Of a DNA stretch of 64,000 bases, positions 32,582 to 44,879 are shown piece after piece (position 1 is the stretch's first letter; each line of letters starts with the position of its first letter). The DNA lies in contig NC_052396.1 of the NCBI RefSeq assembly GCF_009389715.1, positions 14,283,888 through 14,347,887 on the forward strand. The letters are read 5' to 3'. A program made the position numbers and the translations under genes. The DNA comes from Phoenix dactylifera (Eukaryota; Streptophyta; Magnoliopsida; Arecales; Arecaceae). The notes beneath the pieces were generated by a model, which searched no databases, was not told where the DNA came from, and worked only from the letters and a program-made list of their open reading frames with translations.

Positions 32582-35500
32582 TCATTGGTAATACATCCGT
32601 AGATTCTCGGAGTTCCAGCTTCGTGGAATTAGAGTCCCCTCTAGGGACTTCAATTTGTACGCTCCGGGTCATTGTACTCGGGCGATCTGGTACGGCCCTT
32701 CCCAATTTGGGGCGAGCTTTCCTTGCTCGGTCGGTTGAGAAGCCTCGGCTCTCCTGAGCACGAGGTCCCCTACTTTGAAGAGTTTGGGCTTGACTCTGGA
32801 GTTGTAGTATTGCGCCGTCTTCTGTTGATATCTTGCCATGCGGACCCGGGCGACCTCTCGGGTCTCTTCAACAAGGTCCAAGTTGTTCCCAAGCCGGGAA
32901 GAATTGGTGTCGGGGTCGTAATGCTCCACCCTTGAAGAAGGGAGGCCAATTTCCAGCGGGATGACAGCTTCAGTGCCGTATGCTAGGTTGAAGGGGGTCT
33001 CTCCCGTGGGCAGTCGGAACGTAGTCCGGTACGCCCAGAGGACGTTGTATAAGTCCTCGACCCACTGTCCTTTGGACCGATCAAGCCTAGCCTTGAGTCC
33101 CTGCAAAATAGTACGGTTAGTTACCTCAGTTTTCCCATTTGTCTGGGGATGGGCAACCGAGGTGAAGCGGTGGTCAATGCCGAGCTCAGAGCAAAATTTT
33201 CTGAAGTGGACATTGTCGAACTGCCGACCATTGTCGGATATAAGGATACGGGGTAGTCCGAATCTGCAAATTATGGACTTCCACACGAAGTCCCGCATCT
33301 TTTGCTCGGTGATCCGGGCTACAGGTTCGGCTTCGACCCATTTGGTGAAGTAATCGATGGAGACGACCAGGAACTTTCTTTGTCCGGTGGCCAGGGAAAA
33401 GGGCCCCAGAATGTCGATCCCCCATTGGGCAAACGGCCAGGGGGCGATGATGGAAGTCAGCAGGGCTGAAGGTCGGCGCTGGATATTAGCGTTCCGTTGA
33501 CACCGGTCGCACTTCCGGACGAAATCTGTCGCATCTTTCTGGAGCGTGGGCCAGTAATATCCTTGCCGCAGGATCTTATGGGCTAATGCCCGACCCCCCA
33601 AGTGATTTCAGCAGATTCCTTCATGGACCTCTCGGAGGGCATAGTCCGCCTCAGAGAGGCGGAGGCATCTGAGAAGAGGAGAAGTAAATGATCGACGATA
33701 AAGTCTGTTTTCGTACAAGACATACCGGAGAGCTTGGCGCTTGATTCGACGAGCTTCTGTCTCGTCATGGGGTAGGGTTCCGTCCTGAAGGTAGCAGATG
33801 AACCCGTCGATCCAGCTCGGTTCAAAGTCGATACACATGGTAGGTTCTGGTTCCTCTGTGCTGGGAGCCTGTAGGTACTCGAGCGTTGTCCCCTTGGGAA
33901 GCTCGCTCATGCGGGAGGTTGCTAGCTTGGACAGCTGGTCTGCCTTGAAATTCTCCGCTCTGGGAATGTGCTGAATATCAAAAGAGTTCAGAGTAGACGT
34001 AAATTCCCGCACCTTTTGGAGATATTTCTGCATGGATGGCTCTTTCGCTTCAAAGTCTCCCTGGATCTGGCTTACCACCAGCTGGGAATCGCTGAAGGCT
34101 CTCAGGTCTTCCACTTTCAGTTCTTTCGCCAGCTTGAGTCCGGCGATGAGAGCCTCATACTCAGCCTCGTTGTTCGAGGCCGGGAACTCGAGGCGCAAGG
34201 CTTGCTCGGCCACCACCCCGTCTGGACTGGTGAGGATGAGTCCGGCTCCGCTACCCCCCGAAGTTGAAGACCCGTCCGAGTGTAGGACCCATGGTGGCCT
34301 TGGCGCTTCCTCCATGGATACGGATGGCAGCTCGGGGTCGTCCGGCAGGGTACACTCTACGATGAAATCGGCGAGTATTTGAGCTTTGATAGCCGGTCTG
34401 GGCCGATATTCGAGGTCAAATTCCCCGAGCTCGACCGTCCATTTGGCGATCCTCCCCACACGATCCGACCTTTGCAATATTTGCTTCATAGGCTGGTCGG
34501 TCAGTATAGCTATTGTGTGGGCTTGGAAGTAAGGCCTGAGTCTCCGAGCCGAAATGATGAGAGCGAAGATGGTCTTCTCAAGCTTGGAGTATCAGGTCTC
34601 AACATCTCTAAGAACCCGACTGATGTAGTAGACTGGCTTTTGGAGCTTGTCCTCTTCCCGAACGAGGACTGAGCTCACTGCAACTGGAGAGACGGCCAGA
34701 TACAAGTAAAGGACTTCATCCCTCTGCGGTTTGGTGAGCAGCGGGGGAGAGGCCAAAAGGCCTCTGAGCTTTTTGAAGGCCTGCTGGCATTCTTCTGACC
34801 ATTAGAAGTCCTTTGGCCGCTTGAGGATCTTGAAGAATGGGAGGCAGCGTTCGGCCGATCGGGAGACGAATCTTTCCAAGGCGGCAACCCGCCCGGTAAG
34901 CCGCTGCACCTCCTTGACTGTTCTCGGGGGCGTCATTTCTTGCAGCGCTCGAATTTTCTCAGGGTTGGCTTCAATTCCGCGCTGGGTCACTATGAAACCC
35001 AGGAACTTGCCCGAGGTGACTCCGAACGCGCACTTCGCTGGGTTGAGCTTCATTCGGTATCTCCTGAGCTTGGAGAATGTTTCGTTGAGGTCAGCTACAT
35101 GGTGCTCCGCCGCTCGGCTCTTCACCAGCATGTCGTCCACGTAAACTTCCATATTTCGGCCGATCTGGTCTTTAAAAATTTGGCTGACCAGCCTCTGATA
35201 GGTGGCTCCAGCGTTCTTTAGGCTGAAGGGCATCACCTTGTAGCAATAGGTGCCCTTGTCGGTGATGAAGGCCGTCTTCTCTTCGTCTTCTGGCACCATT
35301 CGGATTTGATTGTACCCTGAAAAGGCATCCATAAAAATCAGCAGTTGGTGTCCCGAGGTGGAATCGACGAGTTGGTCGATGCTCGGGAGGGGGAAGCTAT
35401 CTTTTGGGCAGGCCTTGTTCAGGTCGGTGTAGTCCACGCACATGCGCCATTTTCCGTTGGCCTTCTTTACGAGGACTATGTTGGCGAGCCAGTCTGGGTA

Positions 35501-38028
35501 GGAGACCTCCCGGATAAAGCCGGCTCCGAGGAGCTTATCTACCTCCTCGGCCGCAGCTCGTTGTCGTTCCGGGGCGGAGCCCCTTTTCTTCTGCTTTACA
35601 GGTCTGCTGGTTGGCTTTACCTGGAGTCGGTGGACCATGACCTCAGGGTCAATTCCCGGTACGTCCGTAGGCGACCAGGCGAAGACATCAGCATTGTCCC
35701 GTAGGAAGCTAACGAGGTGATCCCTCTCGGAGGCGCCAAGGCCGGAGCCGACCTGCACAGTTAGCTCGGAAAAATTTTCTTGTAGCGGAACTTGAACAAG
35801 AAGCTCACCAGGCTCTACTTGCTTCTTCCAAAGGGTGTCCCTCGCATCCAGAATTTCTATGGGTAGTGAGGGGCCTGTTGGCTGAAGCGGCGCCTCGGTC
35901 GGTTGCCTTACTCTGTGGGCTGCCATATAGCACTGCTTGGCAACCAACTGGTCCCCGCGAACCTCGCCTACTCCTCGGCCGGTGGGGAACCGTACGAGCA
36001 GATGGCGGGTTGAAACCACGGCCCGAAGGGCATTTAGCCCTGGCCGCCCAAGGATGGCGTTGTAGACTGAGGGCAGACGGACCACAAGGAAGTCCGTTCT
36101 CACAGTGCTCTCCCGAGGAGCGAGGCCAGCTGTAACAAGGAAGCTGGCCTCACCTTCGACCGGGACCGAATCTCCGGTGAACCCAACCAGTGGGGCATTA
36201 ATCTTCCGGAGATGTCCTTCTGGCAACCCCATTTTTTGGTAGGCATGATAGTACAAAACGTTAGCTGAGCTTCCATTGTCAACTAGGACACGTTTTACAT
36301 CAAACCTATTTACAACCATAGAGATGACCACAGCGTCATCGTGAGGGGTCTCAACCCCTTCCAAGTCCTCGTCCGAGAACGAGATGACTTCATCAGTACG
36401 CGGGCGCTTTAGGGGTGCTCCCTGGGCTGTTGTTCCTGCCGAGACCCCTCCGATCATATTGATGGTGCCGGCGATGGGCCCGTTGTCGTCCGGGTTTTCG
36501 GATGGCGTGGCGTTTTCCACCGGCCTCCTTTCCTCGCGCCGGTTTCTCACGAACCGGTTGAGTATTTCCCGGCGTATGAGCGCCTCTATCTCGTCCCGGA
36601 GTTGGAAGCAATCCTCCGTGTCGTGCCCACAGTCTTGATGGAAGCGGCAATACTTTCTGGGATTGCGGGGAACTCCCGTATCCCTCATAGGAGGCGGGGG
36701 TCGGAAGAAATCCCGACCCTCGATTTCCATCAGGATCTCGGCTTGGGGGGCATTGACAGGTGTGTAGTTCTCGTACCTCCCTAGGTACGTCTGAGGCCGT
36801 GGTGGAGATCTTGGTCGAGGTGGGGTCCTCCGCCGAGCTCGCCCCTGCTGCCGAGGAGGGCTCCTCAGCCGAGGGAGGTTCTTCTCTCGACGGGGGGATC
36901 GGCTTCTTTGTCGGCCGCGCTCCTCGCGGCGTTTCTTCTGTTTCCTCGAGGCGGGCTCAATCGCGCCCCGCCTGGAGGCAACTGCCTCCTCGGCCTTGGC
37001 ATACTTCCGGGCTCGGGCCAGCATTTCGGTGAAGTCGGCCGGGAAGCTCTTCTCAATGGAGAAGAGGAATTGGTAGGAGCGAACCCCGATCTTCAGAGCC
37101 GATATGGCTATCGACTGGTTTAGCTCGCGAACTTTCCAAGTGGCGGCGGTAAAGCGGTCCAGATACTCCTTGAGGGATTCCCCCTCCTTCTGTTTGATGT
37201 TTAAGAGGGAGTCTGACGTCCGTCGCTGGCGCCGGCTGGCAGCGAAATTGGTGGCGAACTGCCTGCCGAGTTGCTCAAAGGAGGATACCGTGTTCGGCTT
37301 TAGTCTAGAAAACCAAAGCCGAGCGGTCCCTCGAAGAGTCGCTGGGAAGGCCTTGCAAAGTATGGCCTCTGAGGACCCTTGTAGAGCCATAAGGGCTCGG
37401 TAACTCTCCAAATGATCGAGGGGGTCGGTAATTCCGCTGTAGGGCTCCACCTGAGGCATTTTGAACCTCGCTGGGACCGGCTCATCCTCGATCTGGCGGG
37501 AAAAGGGGGACCTGGTGGTGAACTCGAAGTCTCCCTCTTGCATTGCTTTCTTACTGTGGAGCGCTGCAATTTGGCGCTCCAAGTGCTCGACTTTCCTGTC
37601 GAGCTTCCCAACCCGTGGGATTGTCGCCATGGTCTGCTCCGGTTCACGGTGGTCTGGAGCCGACTCAGCCTCAGAGGGTTGGGGCCTTCTGTTGAGATCT
37701 TCCCCCGATAGCTCTCTCTGGGGGGAAGCCCGCTCTTCATTGTTGGCTCTGGAGGAGCCATGCAGATTTTGGCCTGGGAAGACCGGGCCGTTGGGAGGAC
37801 ATTCCGGCGGGACTTGGGCCTGCGGGGGAGCGTTGGTAAAGCCTCCTCGCGTCGCAGGCCCTGAACAGCGGCGGCCAGGGCCTGGACTTGCTGTACCAGG
37901 GCATTGAACTGTTCCGGCTGGACCTGAGGAACTGGGTTAGCCGGGGTAGGCGAATTCTGGACGGAGCGTCCAGGACTTTGCGGGGGACGCCGGGAGATGT
38001 TGGAGGCTCTTTTACTTCTCAACTTCAT
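32582..38028 (-). pseudogene. gag-pol of element B (broken)
   Basis: ATG at 38028 is 33 bp inside the LTR. Gag has the CHHC knuckle CRFHQDCGHDTEDC. The protease site is VDNGSSAN (36272-36280). Reverse transcriptase has YVDD at 35129-35143, with PFSLKNAG where most relatives have PFGLKNAG. An archaeal-type RNase H (HSDGSSTSGGSG, NNEAEYEAL, SDSQLV) follows. Integrase has an N-terminal zinc-finger region (CDRCQR) and a core with DILGPF, ISDNGRQFD and NGKTEVTN. There is no chromodomain, as expected for Tat. Lesions: a frameshift near 37858, TAA at 34802-34804, and TGA at 34592-34594, 33608-33610 and 32669-32671. Similarity continues past the last stop to the natural end at 32582. No full-length polyprotein can be made. 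Confidence 0.93.
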
Positions 38029-38043
38029 GATCGCTACTCGGGC

Positions 38044-38061
38044 CCTTCCTCTAGCGCCAAC
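38044..38061 (-). other. primer-binding site, element B
   Basis: The minus strand reads TTGGCGCTAGAGGAAGGG directly after the LTR, matching the site of element A at most positions. Confidence 0.6.
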
Positions 38062-38851
38062 TGTTGCTGGAAATTGGACCCGAGGGCGATCTTCGGTCGA
38101 GGAGAGGGAGCGGCAAGTCTTCACAAGGGAGCAGCGGTCCTTCGGCGGGCGGCGTCCTCCGTCCGGGTGCCTGCAGAAAAGCCGGTGGCCGGGTTTTCCG
38201 GCGCCGGCCCTCCGACGCTCAAGTCCGAAGGGGGGCAAATTGTAGAAGAAGAAGAACAGTGCTTCTAGAGTGTAGATTTTCTCCCCCCCCCCCCCCCCCC
38301 GAAAAGCGAAGGTTTCCTTTTATAAGGGGGGGTCGGTGTACCTGTGGTGTGATTGGGCGAGGCCGCTTGTACGGCTCGATGTGCCGCTCAGACTGGCGCA
38401 CGATCAGGTGAATCGTTGCATTGATGTTGGAGGCATGGCCGAGATCAGGGACTTATCATCGTTGATTGGACTCTGCTGGGCTGACTTGCCGTGGCGAGTT
38501 GCGGGTCCGTAGATAACTGGAGCCATGCGCATTAATTGTTGAGTAAGCCGGCGGTATGCATTAATTGTTGAGTAGGCCGGAGACTTTCATCAATTGTTGA
38601 GTGATCCAGGGGTTTGCAGAGATCACGCGTAATAAATGCTGGGACAGCGGCAGGGTATGGCCTTTGGCCAGACCTCTGAGGGGTACGGCCGTAGTAGGTG
38701 GCTGACGTGGATAAACCTTTGAGGTCGGAAATTCTCCAGGTCGGAGGCTCTGAGATCGGACGCCGACCTCAGTTGTTCGAGGTCGGCGATCATGCGGCCT
38801 TCTAGCGGCGGGGTTACTGTATTACCGGGGAAAAACCGTATTCCCCCAACA
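38062..38851 (-). repeat. 5' LTR of element B (790 bp)
   Basis: Starts TGTTGCTGG directly next to the primer-binding site and ends CCCCCAACA. TATA box TTATAAAA on the minus strand at 38318-38325. A run of 18 C at 38283-38300 lies in the R/U5 part and is absent from the partner LTR. Two GCCGAC motifs occur in U3. Confidence 0.93.
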
Positions 38852-38923
38852 GAATGTATCAAGGTATGTTGGATGCATTAGAAGCTATAGAGCCAAAGAT
38901 GGGAATGGAATCTCCTCTTTCTT

Positions 38924-38926
<3 letters not shown>

Positions 38927-38964
<38 letters not shown>

Positions 38965-38978
38965 TCTTCTCTCTCTCT
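38927..38978. repeat. (TC)n microsatellite
   Basis: A TC dinucleotide run at 38927-38960, a TTC interruption, then TC again to 38978. Confidence 0.95.
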
Positions 38979-40389
38979 ATACCTCCCTATGTCAATGATT
39001 CGATATCTTTTCTCGCTGATATGAGCACTCCTAAGGCCACCATATTTAATTCCCATGCCCTGAAAGCTTTGTCCCACAAATCTGTCGGAACTCAGAAGGA
39101 CGGGGCAAGAATATGCTTAAAAGTTTAATCAATAGTTGTCACGGCAGCCTAAATAGAGTACTGCTGAGAGGAAGAGGAGCCTCTTGTCTTGGTTGGCTCT
39201 GGGACCACTTCTCATTCCTCAATGCAAGCTCTCTCGGCCTTGTTCCTTGGCTAGCTTAAAAGGGAAGTAGATGACAATTGCTATAGTGCTCTAAGTCTTA
39301 TCTTCGATTGTGCCCATTAAATAAAACTATATGCTTTCTGATTTCTCAGGGTCTCTATCTTGCAAGAAACAGAATTAATTCATGGCTGCTAGATGCATAG
39401 GCCCACTGAAATATTCGAATCTCGGTGTCGAATATACTTACAGCATTGCACTCACACTACGTATAAGCAGGTACTTGGTAGATGAAGATGGATGACTATT
39501 TGGCTCATATTGATGTTATAACTGAGATACATGCTGTAATGTTACTGATCCTTCTTGATAGCAGGTCGCATCATGGACGTACTCTATAGTTTCTGCTGAA
39601 CATTAACAAGAAAAAAATAGATAACATGCCGTACCCTGCCTTATCCCATAATCTATTCTTCATCTTCACACACTTTTTATTTGTTTATTTGTTGCTAGTT
39701 AAGGCCCTTAGGTCACAATGCATTAAATAAACCTACTTGCAGCACATTATGTGGAGTTTTCAACTATCAATTAACACAATTCCTGTCAATGTTTGAACCA
39801 CTCAATGAATGTAACCAATTGTAATTTCAGCATTTTCTTGGAATGCAGAGAAGTTGCTATTTTAATATGACCAAAAGCAGGGCCAGTGAAAACATTATGA
39901 AGATGACCCAACAACCTTGATGGTCACTGACAATTTTTTGGACTTCTTGCTTGACCATTTCTGCTATTTTAGCCAGTAAAACGATGTTTTGGAAGTCTTG
40001 CTGGAACCAATAAAAGAGCTACTGAATTTCACGGCAACAATTAATCATTTTGGCAAAAAGAATTAAGCAAAAGTTGAAGTAACCTGTCCACAAGGAAAAG
40101 GTCCTATAGATACCATTTTACTTGTTCCATCTCCATTGTTTCTCGCTCCCGACTTGTTGGTTTTATTGTGTAATTCTGAGCCCTAAACAGTCTTCATAAT
40201 CTCCTTGGGGTGTTGTAATGAGAACCACATCATCCACTTAAAAAAATATTAATAGTTCTCTTTCATGCATGAACACTCCATACTAGAAAAACCATAAACA
40301 CAAGTCCATGAGCCCTACCCTACCAATCCCTTGCAAATATTTAATCTTTGCAAGTTTTTTTTTATACTTTTTAAACGACGTGCTACTCC

Positions 40390-40630
40390 GGCCATGTCTT
40401 GACACGACTGTCAATACCTTACCGTTCCCAAGAACGGACTTCACCGCGCACCACAATCAATCTCTAGCTACGCGCCACTCCCTCTCATGATGAGAACGGG
40501 CTATACCCTGCCACGGCTGTCAAACGCCTTATCGTTTCCAAGAATGGACTCTGCCACGCGCCATAATCAAACTTTGGTTGTGCTCCACTCCCACTCATGA
40601 ATCATGATGGGAACGGGCCATACCTCCGCC
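40390..40630. repeat. 110-bp tandem duplication
   Basis: ACCGTTCCCAAGAACGGACT at 40421 and ATCGTTTCCAAGAATGGACT at 40531 are in register with matching flanks (GCGCCA...CACTCCC...ATGAGAACGGGC). The unit is about 110 bp, present twice with 15-20 percent divergence. Confidence 0.85.
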
Positions 40631-41634
40631 ACCTAAGTATCCCTATCGGGACTATAAAGAATCCCAACAGGTAACGCCTATGGGATTTTTGGGCTAGATC
40701 TACAAAACTTCATACTAACTTGATCATCGGAGGGCTCTTACCGGAAACACCGATGAGGCTTTGTGCAAGTACATTGTCGGTCGCAGGAGGTGGCTCTCTC
40801 TGTCTTCCTCCGTACTCCGGAAGCTTCCCCGACTCCTCCGGCATGGTCACCCTCGGGCCAGATTTGAACCACAACACATACAAAAAACCATTCTATTAAA
40901 AAGTGCTACAGCATAATCATCAAAATAACTATTCTATTTTTAAAATAACTTTAAACATAGAAAATAAAAATAATAACACCAAACATATATTCTACTCAAT
41001 TTTATAGTTTTACTTTTAAAAGAAGAAAATAAATAAAAGTGATGCCAAATGACCCTAAGTTTTAAATTCTTCTTTTTGTACAATTACAAAGGCCTTCCAT
41101 GTGGCTGATCATGGCAGCTTAGTGCATTGGGAGTCCTCCTCATATTTATTTTTAGAATATTATTTTAACAGATGCGAGTGGTTATATTTACTCTAGGGCT
41201 CTCTATAGCGGCCATTCAACCAAAAAAATAAAAAAAAAATCAGTCATGCTCGAAATTAAAGATAAGAACAGTGCATCTGCATTTGCTAAAATACTTCATA
41301 AACTTGCTTGATGTATCTCAGTAATGTATTGTTGTCATCATCGTATTTTTCTTTTAATTCAGAATTAAGGAAATGTTACCATCATGCTTATTTTTTACAT
41401 TTTCAAATATCAGTGTCCAAAAATAGGATGCACTCATGAAAGCCAAGTTTTTTTCTTTGTTTTCTTGTCCCTATGATCACTCGAACGTGTGCATGGATGC
41501 TAAAGGTGAAACCTAGTGCTGGGCTCCTTAGGCTTCTTGGTGACTAAGATTCTATAAGTAACCAAAATTTATTAAGCGAATAATAGATGTGGAACTAAAT
41601 ACATGCCTGCATGAGTCCTCATATACTCTCCTCA

Positions 41635-41818
41635 TTTAAGCCTTGGTGTTCTTATCAGGCTAAGAATTCAAATCGATTCAAATCTAATCGCAAGCACTAC
41701 AATCGGCCTGTGATCAGCCCTAATGAATCTTGTTTAAGCCTTGATGTCCTCGTCAGGATAATGATTCAATTTCATTCAAATCTAATCACAAGCACCACGA
41801 TCGGTCTGTGGTCAGGTT
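41635..41818. repeat. 98-bp-spaced tandem duplication
   Basis: TTTAAGCCTTGGTGTTC at 41635 and TTTAAGCCTTGATGTCC at 41733 begin two similar 86-bp blocks ending in CGGCCTGTGATCAG and CGGTCTGTGGTCAG. The pair lies between two copies of the dispersed motif also seen at 17998. Confidence 0.85.
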
Positions 41819-42316
41819 CAATGGATCCATGCTGCAGCCCTAATGGACCAATGCTGCAGTATCCTCTATTCCACATACGTTATGGGCCGAGTCCGTTCTA
41901 ATATCATTTGTTATAACTCGGGACTTTCTCAATCCTATATAAGTACGCAAGATCTACTCAGCGACTAACTAATGTGGGACTAAATACATGTCCGCATGGA
42001 TCCTCATATAAATAGTTTGCAAGATTAGTGACAGCTTATGCCTAAAGATCTCAAATTTGTAATCCGACAGCGTTGGATCAGCTAGGATTTACATGCAAGA
42101 CTTAGGTGACATAAAATTAAAACACCACTAGATCAACAGGTTATTGACTCAAGAAATCTTGCACTCAATGCCTCACCACAGACCTGGCTTTTAATGGCAA
42201 TAAGGGCAAAAGGTCCTTAACCCAAAGGATTTGTTTTTCTCATGTTATTGAAAGCCCCAGTTAAACGGGCCCGTTGGAACCCAGTTTTATTGCTCGAACA
42301 GGCCAGTTTTTTTTCT

Positions 42317-42326
42317 GATATAAAAA
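42317..42326 (+). promoter_or_regulatory. candidate TATA box of the RRP4 gene
   Basis: GATATAAAAA lies upstream of a TC-rich, GC-rich leader that ends CACCAG|GTGTGC at 42479/42480, a strong donor. A spliced untranslated exon (about 42345-42479) joined to 47093 is the simplest model. There is no ATG in frame in that exon. The link to RRP4 is inferred from position and splice signals only. Confidence 0.45.
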
Positions 42327-43569
42327 CAACGTCCATTTCACAGTGGGATCTCGTTCGACTACGTTCATTCTCTCTCGCTCCGACGCTGCGGCGCTCCTTC
42401 TTCCTTCACGGTGCGGAGGGAGGGTGGTCAACAAACGACCGCGGAAGACGGCCGGCGCCGCCCCGGCGCCATCCACCAGGTGTGCGCTCTCTCTCTCCCT
42501 CTCTCGTATTTACTCATTTGCTTCATTCCCTCCACTTCTTTTGCTTCCCTTGTGAAGTCCCCACTGCCGTCTTCCGATGCGCTGCTGGGAGGATGTCAAC
42601 TTCCAATTCTTTTTCTTTTTCTTTTTCTTTTTATCCGCTAAACTTCGTACCCAATCACAGGTTTGTCAGTCCTTCTTTCTTTTCAAATCTTCTTCTTCTT
42701 CTTCTCTCCTTTGTTTTTTCGTCTCCCCCAAGCTTTCCCTGGTGGAATCGTAATACCCACCTGTTGCCCTGGAACTATAACGATGCATAGTGACGCCGTT
42801 TACATGTTGGTACAAATGACGAACTCTTTTCTTGCTTGAAAGCTGTCGACTTTTCCCTTTTTTCGGTGTTAGTTATTCTCTAAATGCCTCTGAGTTGATG
42901 CTTCAGTGACTTGAAGAACCCTAACATGCATTAACATGTCCCATGCCCCTTTTTTGTTTTAGTAAATGGCTAGCTCTCATCTTGCTCAGAATCATGACGT
43001 GGTCTGATTCTGACCTAATTGCAATTGGTTCTCACCATCGCTCGACTCTCCATGAATAACTCCGATTCTATCTCTTCCCTCCTCCCTTATATATATTTAA
43101 CTAGTTCAATGAATCAGTGCCGTTAGTTAAGTTTGTTTATTACCTTATTATGAATCAGCTCTTTAATTGATGAGTTATGATATATGAGAGAAAACCCCAA
43201 TGTAGTTCAATGAATTGAAACTATTTTACCTAAACTAATTCGGTTAGGACTCTCCATTCACAGTGATGCAATGATATTTTGCATTATTATAATACCATGT
43301 AATAATAAAGATTAAAGAGTAGTAAAAGTATATAAGAAAAATGCTAACAACTATCATTCTTTATATTTTTTCTGCATATATTTATAATCTTAATTTACTT
43401 TTCTCATATACAAATAATTAACAATTAATATATTTATTATGTCGTCATGATGTCGTGGTTCAATTCCAGGTGACCTAACGGTCGAATCGGTGACCTGTGA
43501 CCCTGTTTCTTTCCAGGGTTTGATCAATGGCCTAGGTTTTAAAACATTGGATTATCAATAATAGGAGGG

Positions 43570-44860
43570 CCCATGATTGCACGGCTGATGTTAGAGTTTT
43601 GTATCATGCTGTTAAAAATGTTGATCTTGACAATATTAGTAGGATTTCGAAATCCAAATTTGTGTCTCCTGAAGCGGTATTTGGAATGCTTGATTATTGC
43701 TTTGTCAAAATCTCAAAGGGTTTGGTTGATAAGATTTTGAAGAGGTTTAGCGGTGATTGGATTCCAACATATGGTTTCTTCATATGTCCTGGTACTAAAA
43801 TAGGCTATAGACATTCTTTTGACTCTTAGGACATGATGGTTGGCATCTAGAAAAATGAAAGTGCTTTGATGTGATGTGGGGATTGATTGTTGAGATGGTT
43901 TGGCTTGGGGTTTCATCTCACTATCAATGATGATAAAAGTGACGAGAAGGCTTGCTAGAGCCTTTAGATAGAATTAAGCCATAAAGACCTTTCATAACAT
44001 AGAGAAATTCTGTGTTAAAAAAGATGCTTTAGCCATGAATGTAGTCTTGGATACCTTGCGTATGGAGACGACTGTTAAGGACACGTATGATGCCTTTCTA
44101 GAGCTAAGGAATGAGATACATATCAATCCAGGTAGGTTTAATGCTGAGCGGTGCAAAGCACGAAAATTTTAAGAGGCTCAATGGACTATGGAGGAAATGA
44201 AAGCATTTTGTTTTTATCCTTGTGTGACCACATATACTAGTCTGATTTAATTGTGTTTCATGGAGAAAATTTTTTGAATGGATGATGCTATTCTTGATGA
44301 GATGCATGCCCTTGGATGTCCTCGGAATGTTGTGACTTATACCATAGTAACGCAAAGGAAACCCTCAAAACTTTTTGAAGGTTTTTGACAAGATGACGAG
44401 GGTTGGTTTCACACCCGAGGCTTCATTGATTCATATACTAGGTAGAGCAAGCTGATGCCAATCATATGTGAGGTGATCTGCAAGAGTGGAATTTCTCCAA
44501 ACAGAACTAAATAGAAGACCCTGATTTCTGCTGCCCGTGTCACTCCCAAGAAGGGAGTGCTTTGAAGTTGCTTCTGAAAATGGAAGAAAGCTCATGCAAG
44601 CCTGACATTAAACACCCCCTACTGAAACTATGTTGTACTAAAAATTGGATGAGGATCCTCTTATATTTGTGGGCACGTGTGTTTAAACAAGGACATTAGC
44701 CTTGACTTTGAGACCTATTGTTTAAAAAGGACAATAGCCTGCACTTCGAGACCTACCTTGTTTTGGCACATGGGCTATGTTAGAATAAAAAAAATAAGAG
44801 CATCCTGCTTGTTTTTTGAGATAATGGTGTCAAAATTCTTTCTTCCTAAATTTTAAAACA
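43570..44860 (+). pseudogene. P-class pentatricopeptide repeat (PPR) pseudogene
   Basis: Broken plus-strand frames keep PPR blocks in order: VSPEAVFGMLDYCF, VLDTLRMETTVKDTYDAFLE, ILDEMHALGCPRNVVTYTIV, KSGISPNRT and FKKDNSLHFETY. Many stops and frameshifts separate them. Their order and spacing resemble the C-terminal half of plant organelle PPR proteins, which bind organellar RNA. A short internal duplication (GGACATTAGCC / GGACAATAGCC near 44690-44750) is visible. It lies in the proposed 5' intron of RRP4. It is an old dead copy; the active parent is not in the window. Confidence 0.8.
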
Positions 44861-44879
44861 AATACAAAATTCAAAGTTG

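Larger units (their letters stand above)
26952..38851 (-). mobile_element. Tat-lineage Ty3/gypsy retrotransposon B, two LTRs (11.9 kb)
   Basis: On the minus strand the order is 5' LTR (38851-38062), primer-binding site, gag-pol (38028-32582), 117-bp tandem array, antisense gene region, polypurine tract, 3' LTR (27720-26952). A long 3' non-coding zone with an antisense extra gene is the signature of Tat elements. Flanking pentamers are ATAAT (26947-26951) and GAATG (38852-38856), so there is no target-site duplication. Gag-pol carries a frameshift and four stop codons, so this copy is not autonomous. Confidence 0.95.
38852..42316. other. intergenic, no gene recognised
   Basis: A TC-rich microsatellite starts 75 bp right of element B. 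The remainder is AT-rich. A GC-richer block at 40380-40876 has LTR-like composition (ATCGGAGGGCTCTTACCGG and an ACAACA end), but no matching partner was found. No exon continuing the gene at 26514 was seen. Confidence 0.5.

Noticed and set aside
31922-32705. Several overlapping 120-220 codon open frames on both strands
   Set aside because: They run through the 117-bp tandem array; because most spacings are 117 bp, a multiple of 3, any stop-free frame persists. No domain character, so they are a by-product of the repeat.
40240-40876. Possible solo LTR
   Set aside because: Composition and an ACAACA end are suggestive, but no matching TG start, partner LTR or flanking duplication could be defined. 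Kept only as a note in the intergenic entry.
42242-42790. 182-codon frame near the RRP4 leader
   Set aside because: It crosses a strong donor at 42479/42480 and a TC-rich leader, has no family features, and has no in-frame link to the RRP4 start. Treated as untranslated leader and intron.
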